In this document: positions 1 through 8,817 of the stretch, in pieces
Numbering within the stretch: the first letter of the stretch is position 1
How the letters are laid out: each line of letters starts with the position of its first letter
NCBI GenBank assembly: GCA_963668655.2
Contig: CAXXPQ010000002.1
Span: 682,001 to 746,000 of the forward strand
From: G963668655 sp963668655
Lineage (GTDB): Bacteria > Myxococcota_A > SURF-8
Length of the DNA: 64,000 nt
Direction: 5' to 3'
Notes under the pieces: model-generated
The model's database searches: none
Told to the model about the DNA's origin: nothing
What the model saw: the letters and a program-made list of their open reading frames with translations, nothing else
Position numbers and translations under genes: made by a program

Positions 1-1241
1 TTCAGATAGGCCAGCTGATCGGCGGTGAGCTTGTCGATCTTCGCGCCCACGGTGGCCAGTTTGAGCGAAGCCACGCGTTCGTCCTGCCCCTCGGGGATGT
101 CGTGAACCACGTGTTCCAGCTTCGATCCGTTCTTCGCCAGATGCACCATGCTGAGGAACTGGTTGGCGAAGGACATGTCCATCACCTCGGAGGGATGCCC
201 CTCGGCGGCGGCCAGGTTCACCAGGCGACCCTGGGCCAGGACATAGATTTTCTTGCCGTTCTTCAGCGTGTATTCCTCGTTGTTCTCACGGATGGTCCGG
301 GAGGATTTGGCGACGGTTTTCAGCTCTTCCAGGTTGATCTCGCAATCGTAATGCCCGGTGTTGCTGACGATGGCGCCCTCGCGCATGTGCTCGAAATGCC
401 GCTTGACGATCACGTCCTTCATGCCGGTGGCCGTGATGAAGATGTCGCCCAGGCGCGCAGCCTGGTCCATCTTCATGACCTCGAAGCCTTCCAGGGTGGC
501 CTTGAGCGCCTGAATGGGATCGACTTCCGTCACGATCACCCGGGCGCCCATGCCCTTGGCGCGCATGGCGCAGCCGCGACCGCAGTGACCGTAACCCGCC
601 ACCACGAAATTCTTGCCCGCCAAAAGCACGGCCGTGGCGCGCAGAATGCCGTCCAGGCTGGACTGGCCGGTTCCGTACACGTTGTCGAATTCCCATTTGG
701 TCTGGGCGTCGTTGACCGCGATGACGGGATACAGCAGTTTCCCGGCCTTACCCATGGCGCGCAGCCGGTGGACGCCGGTGGTGGTTTCCTCGGTGCCGCC
801 CAGAACGCCCTGGGCCAGCTTGGGGAACCGGTTGTGGATGGTGAAGATCAGGTCCGCGCCGTCGTCGAGCGTCAGCGTGGGCTTGAAGTCCAGCGTGCGG
901 TCGATGCTCCAGTAGAACTCCTTCACGTTCTGGCCGTGCCAGGCGTAGACGGAGAAGCCTTCCTTGGCCAGCGCGGCGGCCACGTCGTCCTGGGTGGACA
1001 GCGGATTGCAGCCGGACCAGGAGAGTTCGGCCCCGGCGGCCTTCAGCGTGCGGATGAGGATCGCCGTTTCCTTGGTCACGTGCAGGCAGCCGGCGATGCG
1101 CATGCCCTTCAGGGGTTTGGTCTTTTTATATTTCTCCCGCAGCGCGGCCATCACCGGCATGCGGCTGTCGGCCCATTCGATTTTCTTTTTGCCCTGCGCG
1201 GCCAGGGAAAGATCCGCCACCTTGTAATTTTGTTTCGCCAT
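1..1241 (-). CDS. ahcY: Adenosylhomocysteinase, 3' end outside window
   Basis: Hydrolyses S-adenosylhomocysteine to adenosine and homocysteine in the cytoplasmic activated-methyl cycle, using tightly bound NAD. About 413 codons are visible; the last dozen or so residues lie beyond the left edge. The product opens with AKQNYKVADLSLAAQGKKKIEWADS and, as the family requires, carries the dinucleotide-fold stretch GYGHCGRGCAMRAKGMGA near mid-protein and the conserved tail motif LVNLAAAEGHPSEVMDMSF. The ATG at 1241 is chosen because a GGAGG ribosome site lies at 1251-1255. It follows the probable 6S RNA on the same strand, which ends in a terminator, so ahcY needs read-through or a promoter between about 1256 and 1403 that I could not identify. 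Family assignment is secure. Confidence 0.95.
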   Translation of the reverse strand, partial: MAKQNYKVADLSLAAQGKKKIEWADSRMPVMAALREKYKKTKPLKGMRIAGCLHVTKETAILIRTLKAAGAELSWSGCNPLSTQDDVAAALAKEGFSVYAWHGQNVKEFYWSIDRTLDFKPTLTLDDGADLIFTIHNRFPKLAQGVLGGTEETTTGVHRLRAMGKAGKLLYPVIAVNDAQTKWEFDNVYGTGQSSLDGILRATAVLLAGKNFVVAGYGHCGRGCAMRAKGMGARVIVTEVDPIQALKATLEGFEVMKMDQAARLGDIFITATGMKDVIVKRHFEHMREGAIVSNTGHYDCEINLEELKTVAKSSRTIRENNEEYTLKNGKKIYVLAQGRLVNLAAAEGHPSEVMDMSFANQFLSMVHLAKNGSKLEHVVHDIPEGQDERVASLKLATVGAKIDKLTADQLAYL

Positions 1242-1403
1242 TCGATCCAGCCTCCAGATTGCTTCAGAAAAGTCCGTTGTTTCCGCCGCTTCCACCGTAC
1301 GAACCGGCCACGGGGCCGGAAGAACGGGCCGGGAAGCGGCGCCGTTTCGATGCGGGTTTCGTTGTCCCTGGGGAACATCCCGTATTTACGGGAAAAGATC
1401 AAG

Positions 1404-1433
1404 AAAAAAACCCGCCATGGCCGTGTGGACGGG
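1404..1433 (-). terminator. Intrinsic terminator of the 6S-like RNA
   Basis: On the minus strand CCCGTC pairs with GGCGGG across a short loop (1411-1433), followed by seven T residues (1404-1410). Confidence 0.75.
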
Positions 1434-1580
1434 CACTTTAGCCCTCGTTATTACAGGTGGGGTCTACTATGGCGCTTCAGGCTGCCCTTTGCGGGTTTGC
1501 TCACCACGTCAGGAAGCGGACCCCGGGCTAATTTCTATCGAGCTCAAAGTCAATCCACCCATCACGAGCCTGGCAGGCTG
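1404..1580 (-). ncRNA. ssrS: Probable 6S RNA
   Basis: An independent transcription unit of about 175 nt with a near-consensus sigma-70 promoter and an intrinsic terminator but no plausible ORF. On the minus strand it holds blocks resembling 6S RNA: TTTGAGCTCGATA (compare TGAGCCGATA in E. coli), GACGTGGTGAGCA (compare GGTTGGTGAGCA) and GGGCAGCCTGAAGCG (compare AGAAGCCTTAAAACTGCG), in the right order and spacing. Pairings GGGGTC/GACCCC and CGCTTC/GAAGCG give a long bulged hairpin, and AGCC/GGCT, CTCGT/ACGAG and GGGTGG/CCACCT close an outer stem around an open central region. 6S RNA binds sigma-70 holoenzyme as a promoter mimic. I compared from memory and could not run a covariance model; mature ends are approximate. 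Confidence 0.75.
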
Positions 1581-1585
1581 ATTCC

Positions 1586-1614
1586 ATTGTAAAGGCTCCC
1601 GGCGGGGGCGTCAA
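1586..1614 (-). promoter_or_regulatory. Sigma-70 promoter of the 6S-like RNA
   Basis: TTGACG at 1609-1614 and TACAAT at 1586-1591 with exactly 17 bp between them; start expected near 1579-1580. Confidence 0.8.
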
Positions 1615-1701
1615 GGAAGATCGGAGAGCATGCGAGAATTTGGGGAGGGAAAATCCGGCAGGCCGGAACCAATGCATTCGGCATTTCCCCGGGTGCTGAT
1701 C

Positions 1702-2247
1702 CTACTCCGAAAAAATCTCCTCGCCCACGTCCGGAATCGGTTCGGGGTCGGGCAGCGAGACGCCCAGGATGCGTTCCAGATTCCAATCGTTTTCGGCCAG
1801 AAGTTCCTCGTAATCCATGTCCATGGAAGCCTGGCGCTCCAGCGCCTCGTCGATTTCGGGGCGCGTGACCACCGCCCCCCGGCCCATGCCCTCGCAGCCT
1901 TCGTGAAGCCGGTTCCAGCCGTCTGGTTCCAGAAGAAATTCCGCCACCAGCGGCGTGGCCCGGCAGAACTCGGGCTTGGCTTCGTGGATGCGGCAGAGTT
2001 TGCCGTCCAGAAAGACGCAGCGCCCGTCGTCCACGTTCAAGGCCAGGTACGGAACCACGCTGGTTTCGAAGGGACCGCGATACTCCACGGTGATATGCCG
2101 GGTGTAGGTCCGCACGAATTCGTCCAGGCCGATCTTCAGGAAGCCGGCCGCCCGGCGGACGTCCTCGGGATACAGACACAGCCAGCCGCCCCAGGTGCAG
2201 CAGCGGCCGCAGGCGGTGCATTCGAAATTAAACGATTGAAGATTCAC
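1702..2247 (-). CDS. YkgJ-family cysteine-cluster protein
   Basis: A 181-residue soluble protein opening with the family's cysteine cluster FECTACGRCC (residues 8-17), followed by further spaced cysteines in CVFLDGKLCRI, PEFCRAT and HEGCEGMG. This pattern defines YkgJ/UPF0153 proteins, which are thought to bind a metal or Fe-S cluster; the biochemical role is unknown. The GTG start at 2247 lies inside the last codons of cmk (20-bp overlap) and has a GGAG site upstream, so it is probably translationally coupled to cmk and shares its promoter. A second, different YkgJ protein is encoded at 58363-59031. Confidence 0.85.
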   Translation of the reverse strand: MNLQSFNFECTACGRCCTWGGWLCLYPEDVRRAAGFLKIGLDEFVRTYTRHITVEYRGPFETSVVPYLALNVDDGRCVFLDGKLCRIHEAKPEFCRATPLVAEFLLEPDGWNRLHEGCEGMGRGAVVTRPEIDEALERQASMDMDYEELLAENDWNLERILGVSLPDPEPIPDVGEEIFSE

Positions 2248-2902
2248 GGCGGCTCTCCATCAGGGTCAGAATCCGATCCACCACCTCGTCCGGCGAAAGC
2301 CCGGTGGTGTCCAGCCGAATCGCGTCCTCGGCGGCTTTCAGCGGGGCCGCCGCCCGGCCGCTGTCCCGGGCGTCCCGCTCGCGGATGGCGGCCATGACGG
2401 CTTCCAGGGTGGTGCGTTCTCCGGCGGCCTCGTAGTCCTTCAGGCGTCGGCGCGCCCGCTCTTCCACACTGGCGTCCAGATAGATCTTCAGTTCGGCGTC
2501 GGGAAAAACCACCGTGCCCACGTCGCGGCCCTCGGCGACGAGCGAACCCTTGCGCCCCACGGCGCGCTGCAACTCCAGAAGCGCCTCGCGCACGGCCGGG
2601 TGGCGACTGACGCGGCTGGCGCCCTCGCCCATGCGCGGCGTGCGGATGGCGTGGGTCACGTCCTCGCCCGCCACGCGGACCGAGGGAAGCCCCTCGTTGG
2701 AGAAGAATTCCAGTTCCATGTTCGCCGCGAGCTTCGCCAGGCCGGGTTCGTCGTCCCAGGAAACGCCCTCCCGGTCCGAAAGCCAGGCCAGGCCGCGATA
2801 GATCGCGCCGGTATCCAGGTGGACGAAGCCCGCTTTTTCCGCCACCATCCGGCTGATGGTGCTTTTTCCCGATCCCGCCGGACCGTCCAGACAGATCCGC
2901 AT
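2228..2902 (-). CDS. cmk: Cytidylate kinase
   Basis: Phosphorylates CMP and dCMP to the diphosphates with ATP in the cytoplasm. The 224-residue product has the P-loop GPAGSGKST (residues 7-15), then DTGAIYRGLAW and the LVAEGRDVGTVVFPDA segment typical of Cmk, and the usual length of the family. An upstream in-frame ATG at 2926 exists, but the start at 2902 is preferred because AAGGAGG lies at 2912-2918, nine bases ahead, and the protein then begins directly with the P-loop strand. It is the first gene of a two-gene unit with the YkgJ protein. Confidence 0.95.
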   Translation of the reverse strand: MRICLDGPAGSGKSTISRMVAEKAGFVHLDTGAIYRGLAWLSDREGVSWDDEPGLAKLAANMELEFFSNEGLPSVRVAGEDVTHAIRTPRMGEGASRVSRHPAVREALLELQRAVGRKGSLVAEGRDVGTVVFPDAELKIYLDASVEERARRRLKDYEAAGERTTLEAVMAAIRERDARDSGRAAAPLKAAEDAIRLDTTGLSPDEVVDRILTLMESRRESSIV

Positions 2903-2935
2903 GACACGAAGCCTCCTTGCCATCATTCACGTTCG

Positions 2936-2964
2936 ATTCTGGTTCGTTCGAAGCGCCTTGTCAA
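2936..2964 (-). promoter_or_regulatory. Promoter of cmk
   Basis: TTGACA at 2959-2964, 17-bp spacer, CAGAAT at 2936-2941 on the minus strand, just upstream of the cmk ribosome site. Confidence 0.6.
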
Positions 2965-3074
2965 ATGAGATTCGGGCCGGGAGTCGTGAACCGGCGGTTA
3001 TATATTCACCCGTTCGTCGCCTGAAAACAGGGGCGTTCGGACCCGGAAAAGGCGTTTTACGAAATGGCGGGCGG

Positions 3075-4949
3075 TCAGGCGGCGTCGTTTCCGTCGTCGC
3101 TGTCCTTTCCCGTGTATTTCAAACGGTTTTCCACCAGATGGGTATCGATGTAGCGGCGCAGTTTTTCCCTGGATTCCCCGGAATATTCGATGAAATGCAC
3201 CCCCATGCCGGGAATGGATCCCTCCGACTGAAGCGCCTCCACCATGGAGATGAAGTGAGTCACGCGTCCCAGGGCCTCGAAGGGCGTCAGTTCCCTGTCC
3301 GGAAGCGTGAAGCGCACGATGAATTCCGTTCCCACGGGCTTCGGGTTGCGGGTCTGGATGAAGGCGCCTTCCGCGCTGAGATTCAGAATGCTGCAATTGC
3401 TGGCCTCGCGCCCGAGAACCTCCCCGTCGTTCGGCGACAGCACCGAGACGGGCACCACTCGGTTGATGCGCTTCTGTTCGCGGAAATCCATCTGGCTGAA
3501 CATGATGCCGTCCACGAAGGCCCGGTAGCGGCCGTGGGGTTCCCGCAGCGACGCGCCCAGTTCCACCATGCCGCCCGCGCCTTCTTTCAACTGACGGGCC
3601 CAGTGGATATAGGCGTCCATGGGCGGCTGATCCTCCAGTTGCAGCGAGACGATGGACGAGGCGGGAATGTCGGAGTGCAGCCGGATGCGCGCCCCGGTAT
3701 GGCTGACCTCCAGGATCTCCCCCATCAGGGGCTGGTTTTCGAAATGGACGATGGCCTGGGCGGAATGATAAAATCGCGGCTCCTTGCGCCGGTCCTGCCA
3801 GTCTTCCTCCTGGTTCCGACACATGTGCTTCTTGTAGAAATCGAGAAAAGCCTTGGCGGCCACCGGACAGAACTGCTTGCCGATGCCCGCGATGATCTCC
3901 TCCACGGCCTCCTTGGCGCTTTTGGCCGAACGATAGACCCGGGTGGAGGTCATGGCGTCGTAGGCGTCCGCCGTGGCGATGATGCGCGCGCCGAAGGGAA
4001 TCTCCTCCCCCGCCAGGCCGTCCGGATAGCCGCCGCCGTCCCAGCGTTCATGATGGTGGCGCACCGCTTCGATGATCTTGGGAAAGTCCTTGAAGATCGG
4101 GGCCAGAATGCGCCCGCCTTCCGAGGGATGCACCTTGATCTGCGTGAATTCCTCGAAGGTCAGCTTGCCGGGCTTCAGCAGCACGGCGTCCTTCACGCCG
4201 ATCTTGCCGATGTCGTGGCAGCGGGCCGCGGTGACCAGATCGTTCACCTCGTGGGAACGCATCTTGGCGGCGCCGGCGATGCCCTCTGTCAGCAGCGCCA
4301 CCCGGGAGGAATGGCCCTCGGTGTAATCGTCCTTGGCTTCCAACGCCCGGATCAGGGCGTCGATGGAGTTCAGGAACATCTGCTGGCCCTTCCAGCGCTC
4401 GCTGATGGCCACTTCTTCCAGCAGTTCCTGGAACTTCTTTTCCTCCCGCTTCAAGTGCAGGAACATCAGCGCCGATTCCACCTTGTTCCGAAGATATTCC
4501 AGATCCACGGGCTTCAGCATGAAGTCGAACGCCCCGTGGGTCAGGCAATGGATGGCCACGTGGATGTCGCTCTGGCCGGTGACCATAATGACCATGGGCG
4601 GCTCTTCCAGCGCCTGGAGTTTGTCGATCAGCCACATGCCGTCGTGGCCCGGCATGTTCAGATCCAGAAGCGCCAGGTGGAAGTTCTCACGCTTGGCGAT
4701 CTGAATGGCCACGTCCGCGTTGTCGCTCTCCGTGACGCTGTAGCCCCATTTCGTCAGGGCCCTCACCAGCAGCTTGCGGATGATGTCCTCGTCGTCCACC
4801 ACCAGAATCCGCGTGTTGCGCCGATCGCGTTTCGAAGGCCGCTTCGTTTCTTCTCCGTTGCCGGAGCTTTCGTCGCTCCCATTCGCGTTCGAGTCTCCGA
4901 CATGGCTGAATCGATGCTTCATCAATCCCAGATGCGTGACGGGCGACAT
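3075..4949 (-). CDS. Response regulator with HD-GYP and two PilZ-like domains
   Basis: A 624-residue cytoplasmic signalling protein. A receiver domain (about 46-160) has acidic residues D52/D53, phospho-acceptor D96 in LLDLNMPG and K146. A complete HD-GYP domain (about 195-370) has H213, H245-D246 in RCHDIGKI and GGGYPDG at 306-311, so cyclic-di-GMP hydrolysis is expected. After it, about 385-480 and 500-610 look like PilZ folds; the second has RVVPVSVL, NLSAEGAFIQT and GMGVHFIE. PilZ domains bind cyclic-di-GMP in known cases, so the protein may both sense and degrade the messenger under control of a histidine kinase that is not in the window. The ATG at 4949 has a GGGAG site at 4957-4961. 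The domain calls are firm for REC and HD-GYP and weaker for the first PilZ. Confidence 0.9.
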   Translation of the reverse strand: MSPVTHLGLMKHRFSHVGDSNANGSDESSGNGEETKRPSKRDRRNTRILVVDDEDIIRKLLVRALTKWGYSVTESDNADVAIQIAKRENFHLALLDLNMPGHDGMWLIDKLQALEEPPMVIMVTGQSDIHVAIHCLTHGAFDFMLKPVDLEYLRNKVESALMFLHLKREEKKFQELLEEVAISERWKGQQMFLNSIDALIRALEAKDDYTEGHSSRVALLTEGIAGAAKMRSHEVNDLVTAARCHDIGKIGVKDAVLLKPGKLTFEEFTQIKVHPSEGGRILAPIFKDFPKIIEAVRHHHERWDGGGYPDGLAGEEIPFGARIIATADAYDAMTSTRVYRSAKSAKEAVEEIIAGIGKQFCPVAAKAFLDFYKKHMCRNQEEDWQDRRKEPRFYHSAQAIVHFENQPLMGEILEVSHTGARIRLHSDIPASSIVSLQLEDQPPMDAYIHWARQLKEGAGGMVELGASLREPHGRYRAFVDGIMFSQMDFREQKRINRVVPVSVLSPNDGEVLGREASNCSILNLSAEGAFIQTRNPKPVGTEFIVRFTLPDRELTPFEALGRVTHFISMVEALQSEGSIPGMGVHFIEYSGESREKLRRYIDTHLVENRLKYTGKDSDDGNDAA

Positions 4950-5412
4950 GCAACTACTCCCGATCGAGATAAGTTAAAACCGAACCAGGAAACGAAGTCG
5001 GATACACGAAAACGGATCCGGCGCGTCCCGTGTGCATTAATTCGTAACCTTTCACCAAAAGTTGACGAAAAAAACGGCCAGCGGGACGGGAATCCGCCTC
5101 CTTCCCCATCGGTCACATAAAGACGTTTTTCCGGGCTTCGTCCGGACGGACGTGAATGGTGCGATAAGTTGCCGATATTCATGAAGATTTCATTGAAAAA
5201 GCGTTCACCCGGACGGAGGGCGCTTTCGGGGAGAAACCGGCCGTTTCGCATCGGCCATCGCTTGCGTGGAACGTTGCCGTATTCTCAACTGATATCAAAG
5301 AGTTATACACTATCGAATCACAAACGACTCATCGGGCCTCGTCCTCTGTAACAGGCCCTGTGTCCGGATCGGGGTGGTTTTTCATTATTTCTTATTGATA
5401 TCAACACGTTAT
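4950..5412. other. Intergenic region with two TGATATCAA repeats
   Basis: No credible gene. It holds the leader of the HD-GYP gene and an AT-rich segment 5281-5412. There TGATATCAA occurs at 5290-5298 and again, as the full palindrome TTGATATCAA, at 5395-5404. Each is followed a few bases later by GTTAT, so they form an imperfect direct repeat 105 bp apart. A GGGCCT/AGGCCC hairpin (5335-5359) lies between them, without a T-run. Confidence 0.5.
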
Positions 5413-6243
5413 CTATGATTTTGCGCGGCATCGCTCCGAGGGATGAAATTCCGGCTGACAGTTCGGACAGACGTGCGTTCCCCGTTGACCTACGACCAGG
5501 CGTTGAATCGCGCCGCCGCAACGGAAGCAGGATTCCCCCTCGCGGCCGTAGACCCGCAAATACTCCTGCATGCCGCCGCCGGGATAGATCCAGTCGATGC
5601 TGGTTCCGTTTTCCCGGATGGCCCGGCGAAGCACCGCGCCGATGGAGCGGTGCAGTTTTCTAACCTCATGGAATTCCAGTGTATTCGAGCGTCGAAGCGG
5701 ATGCAGACCAGCCCGGAAAAGGCTTTCGTCGGTATAAATATTCCCCAGTCCGGCCACCACCGACTGGTCCAGCAGAAGCGGCTTCAGTTGTCGGGCATGG
5801 CTTTTCAGGCGCGCGGCCAGGGCGCGTTCCGTAAAGGCCGCGCCCAGGGGATCCAAGCCCAGGCGAGATTCCAACTCACCGAGATCGTTCAAGTATTCGA
5901 TTCTGCCAAACTTGCGGGCGTCGGAAAAAAGCAGCGCCTCGCCTTTCGCGAAGCGAAAAACGGCCCGCACGTGATCGGCCCGGCCTTCCCGCTCCGACGC
6001 CCACTCCAGGCGGCCGCTCATGCGCAGGTGAATGGAGAGATATCCGCTATCCAGTTGAAATATCAGGTATTTTCCAATCCGATCCAGCGCCTTCACCCGT
6101 TGTCCGCGCAAGCCCCGGCGCACCGTATCGAGGTCCGGGCGCATCTGGCGGGGCCAGCTCGATTCCACATCCGTCAACATTCGTCCCACCAACCTCGGAC
6201 GCAGACGGCGAACGATGGTTTCCACTTCCGGCAATTCCGGCAT
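5413..6243 (-). CDS. mutM: Formamidopyrimidine-DNA glycosylase
   Basis: Base-excision repair enzyme that removes 8-oxoguanine and formamidopyrimidines and cleaves the abasic site. The 276-residue product begins MPELPEVETIVRRLRP, so Pro2 (catalytic nucleophile after Met removal) and Glu3 are present, and it ends with the zinc finger CFRCGG...CPNCQ. The C-terminal tail after the finger (PEFHPSERCRAKS) is a little longer than usual. A longer ORF starts at 6258, but only the ATG at 6243 places Pro2 correctly. It lies downstream of the TonB receptor on the same strand with a 150-bp gap, so it may have its own promoter. Confidence 0.95.
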   Translation of the reverse strand: MPELPEVETIVRRLRPRLVGRMLTDVESSWPRQMRPDLDTVRRGLRGQRVKALDRIGKYLIFQLDSGYLSIHLRMSGRLEWASEREGRADHVRAVFRFAKGEALLFSDARKFGRIEYLNDLGELESRLGLDPLGAAFTERALAARLKSHARQLKPLLLDQSVVAGLGNIYTDESLFRAGLHPLRRSNTLEFHEVRKLHRSIGAVLRRAIRENGTSIDWIYPGGGMQEYLRVYGREGESCFRCGGAIQRLVVGQRGTHVCPNCQPEFHPSERCRAKS

Positions 6244-6393
6244 TCCGATTCTCCGCACAAGCCATACACAAGCGAAATCAACCCGTTACATCGAAACACG
6301 ACGATGCGCGTCCGGCGTCATCAGTATGATGAACCTTGGAAGTTTCGCAAGGATTCGCATCATGGATCGCGCTATAAAGGGCGGAAAAACGGA

Positions 6394-8757
6394 TCAGAAG
6401 CGCCCCTCCAGCGTCAGCACCGCGTTGGTGCCCGCGCCGTAAACGCCGCTGGCGTGGTATTTGTATTTCGTGTTGGTCAGATTCTCCAGAAGCAGCCCCA
6501 CCCGCACGTGATCGTACAGGTCCGCACCGCCGCGCAGGTTCCACGTCACCCAGCCGGGAGTGCCGCCCTCGGGAATGCGTACGTCGCCCTTGTCCCATTC
6601 GGAAAGCCGGCCCTGCTTGGCGGCCCAGAGAAGGTACGTTTCCGCGAAAGGCTTGATATTCTTGTATATTTTCCGATCCTCCCAGCGCAGGCGACTCTCT
6701 CCGAAGACGGGAGGAATCTTGGAAAGCGGCATGCGATCCATCTCCAGCTTCTGCTTGTCCTCACCGGTCAGCCATTCCGTTCCGTAGGCATAAGTCACGC
6801 TGTTGATGAGGCTCAGGCCGTACCCCAGGCGCGCCTCCAGTTCGGCCTCGACGCCGTACAGGCGGCCCTTGCCGCCGTTGACGTTCCGGGCGACGCTTTT
6901 TCCCATGATTTCCGTCTCGCCGTCCAGTTCGGTTTCCTCGCGCCGGATCAGATCCGACAGGAAGGTCACGTAGCCCGTGAGCGAACCGCGCAGCCGCCAG
7001 GCATCGAAGCGCGTCAGCCATTCCAGCGTATCGCTGCGCTCCGGACCCAAGTCGTTATTGGCGATGTGATACCACTCGCCCGTATCCCCGATGAACACGC
7101 TTTCCTGGAGATTGGGAGCGCGGAAGCCCTGGGACCAGGTGAAGGCGGTCATCCAGTGGGACTTGTACGAGGTTTGCAGCCCGGCCATGAAGACGTGGGC
7201 CAGATTGCTGTAATCCACCGCCTGCGCGTCCTCCCGGGCGTCGGCCTCGCCGTGCATCTGCTGGATGCGGTAGCCCACCGTGAGTTTCAGATTCCAGTCC
7301 CAATCCAAGGGCAGCAGTTCCCCCGTGGGCGCCAGGTAGGCCCCAAGCTGGCGATATTTCGAGCCTTTCGGAAACGGCGTGCGCGTGCTTTTTTCCCACA
7401 CGGCGGAAAGATCCCGGGACTTGCGCCCGCTGTCCACGAAGTCGCTGTACATCTCCAGGCCGTAAACCAGCCGGAAACGGTCCTTGAAAAGCCGGGTGGT
7501 GAACTGAGTGTCCAGTCCGATGGTGTCCACCTCGATGCGGTCCCTTGTCTGGCTCATGATCGTGTCGTGGCTGGGATCGAGCTGGTTGGAGTCCTTTCCC
7601 TCGTAAAAACGCTGGTAGGAAACGCCGATATCGAAAGCGGTGTGAATGGGACGGAAGATCAGGTGGCCCTTTGCGTACACCAGATCGGCTTCGTTCCGAT
7701 AGATGGCCACGGCGTCCTTGCTTTCCAGCTTTTCCGCCCGACCCACGTCGTACATGCGCGCCAGGTAATAGCCCACGTCCATCCGCCAGTCCTTGACGAA
7801 ACCTTCCCTCAGACGATAGCTCAGTTTGCCGGAGGCGTTCACCTGCCGGTAGCCCGTGTACGGCTGTTCGCCCACGCCGCGACCGCCGGTCATGTTGTCG
7901 AAGTCCTTCAGGCTGGCGCTCGCGGAAATCCCCAGTCCTTCATACCCCACGTCCGCCAGGGCGTGAACGGTCTTTTCCCGGGCGGCGCTTCCGTATTTCA
8001 CCCCGGCCCGGCCGTTGGCCCCGAAGCCTTTCGTCCGGCGGTCCGCCGGTTCGTGCCCCACCAGGTTGATGGTGGCCCCCAGGGCGTCCGAACCGTACAG
8101 CACGGATCCCGCACCGCGCACCACTTCCAACCGCCGGATCTGGTAGACGTCCAGAAGGTTCAGGTATTGCAGCGGACCGGTGCGATAGACGGAGTTGTTC
8201 AACCGGACGCCGTCCACCAGCAAAAGGATTTGCGGCCCCACCATGCCGCGCACGATGGGCGAGCCGCCGCCCAGGTTGGTCTGCTGAACGAAGACGCCCG
8301 TGGATTCCCGCAACGCCTCGGGAACCGTGCGGGGAAGACGCTCGGCGGCTTCCCGTTCCGTGATGATGTCCAGGGAGCGCTCCGAACGGAAGATCTTTTC
8401 CACTGTGCGGCTGGCCGAAACCACATGTTCGGGCAGTTCCGCCTCCATCTTGCCGGAATTCTTCTTTTTCTCCTTCTCCGCCGGTTTCGCTTCCTCCGGC
8501 TCATCTTCCGCCAGGAACTCGGCGATGTCGGCTTCGTCGTCGGCGGGTTCGGATGTCGGCGCTTGGGCGTTCTCCTCCGGCGCGGCGGATGTTTCCGGCG
8601 GCGACGCCTCCGCGCCCGATCCGGCCTCGGGATTCTCCGTGCTTCCGGTTGGAGAAACGCCGTCGGACGCCGAGGGTGCGCTTTCTTGCGCGTAACTAAC
8701 GGATACCATTGACATTAACAAAAAACACAGAACGATGGGCCGTTTTCCGAATCGCAT
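6394..8757 (-). CDS. TonB-dependent outer-membrane receptor
   Basis: A 787-residue outer-membrane receptor expected to import a scarce ligand using energy from TonB. A signal peptide ends near ...VSVSYAQ (residue 24). A long Ala/Pro/Glu-rich spacer to about residue 100 precedes the plug domain, recognisable from HVVSASRTVEK, DIITEREAAERLP, VFVQQTNLGGGSPIVRGM, LLLVDGVRLNN and RLEVVRGAGSVLYGSDALG. The rest is a beta-barrel ending in LEGRF with a terminal aromatic. The plug wording resembles haem/haemoglobin-type and CirA-like receptors, but the substrate cannot be read from sequence. The ATG at 8757 is chosen over 8778 because AGGAG lies at 8766-8770. It is divergent from the tonB-like gene at 9027, which fits a dedicated pair. 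Confidence 0.9.
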   Translation of the reverse strand: MRFGKRPIVLCFLLMSMVSVSYAQESAPSASDGVSPTGSTENPEAGSGAEASPPETSAAPEENAQAPTSEPADDEADIAEFLAEDEPEEAKPAEKEKKKNSGKMEAELPEHVVSASRTVEKIFRSERSLDIITEREAAERLPRTVPEALRESTGVFVQQTNLGGGSPIVRGMVGPQILLLVDGVRLNNSVYRTGPLQYLNLLDVYQIRRLEVVRGAGSVLYGSDALGATINLVGHEPADRRTKGFGANGRAGVKYGSAAREKTVHALADVGYEGLGISASASLKDFDNMTGGRGVGEQPYTGYRQVNASGKLSYRLREGFVKDWRMDVGYYLARMYDVGRAEKLESKDAVAIYRNEADLVYAKGHLIFRPIHTAFDIGVSYQRFYEGKDSNQLDPSHDTIMSQTRDRIEVDTIGLDTQFTTRLFKDRFRLVYGLEMYSDFVDSGRKSRDLSAVWEKSTRTPFPKGSKYRQLGAYLAPTGELLPLDWDWNLKLTVGYRIQQMHGEADAREDAQAVDYSNLAHVFMAGLQTSYKSHWMTAFTWSQGFRAPNLQESVFIGDTGEWYHIANNDLGPERSDTLEWLTRFDAWRLRGSLTGYVTFLSDLIRREETELDGETEIMGKSVARNVNGGKGRLYGVEAELEARLGYGLSLINSVTYAYGTEWLTGEDKQKLEMDRMPLSKIPPVFGESRLRWEDRKIYKNIKPFAETYLLWAAKQGRLSEWDKGDVRIPEGGTPGWVTWNLRGGADLYDHVRVGLLLENLTNTKYKYHASGVYGAGTNAVLTLEGRF

Positions 8758-8817
8758 TCGCCGCTCCTTGCAGATCATGAAATAGTTAAATTTCCCGGGG
8801 ATTTGGCGCCCATGAAG

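Noticed and set aside
1256..1403. SAH riboswitch before ahcY
   Set aside because: The conserved GAGGAGCGCTGC-type core is absent; the structured RNA upstream fits 6S RNA better.
5443..8712. 1089-codon plus-strand ORF
   Set aside because: Antisense to mutM and the TonB receptor, with low-complexity composition and no ribosome site; an effect of GC-rich third positions.
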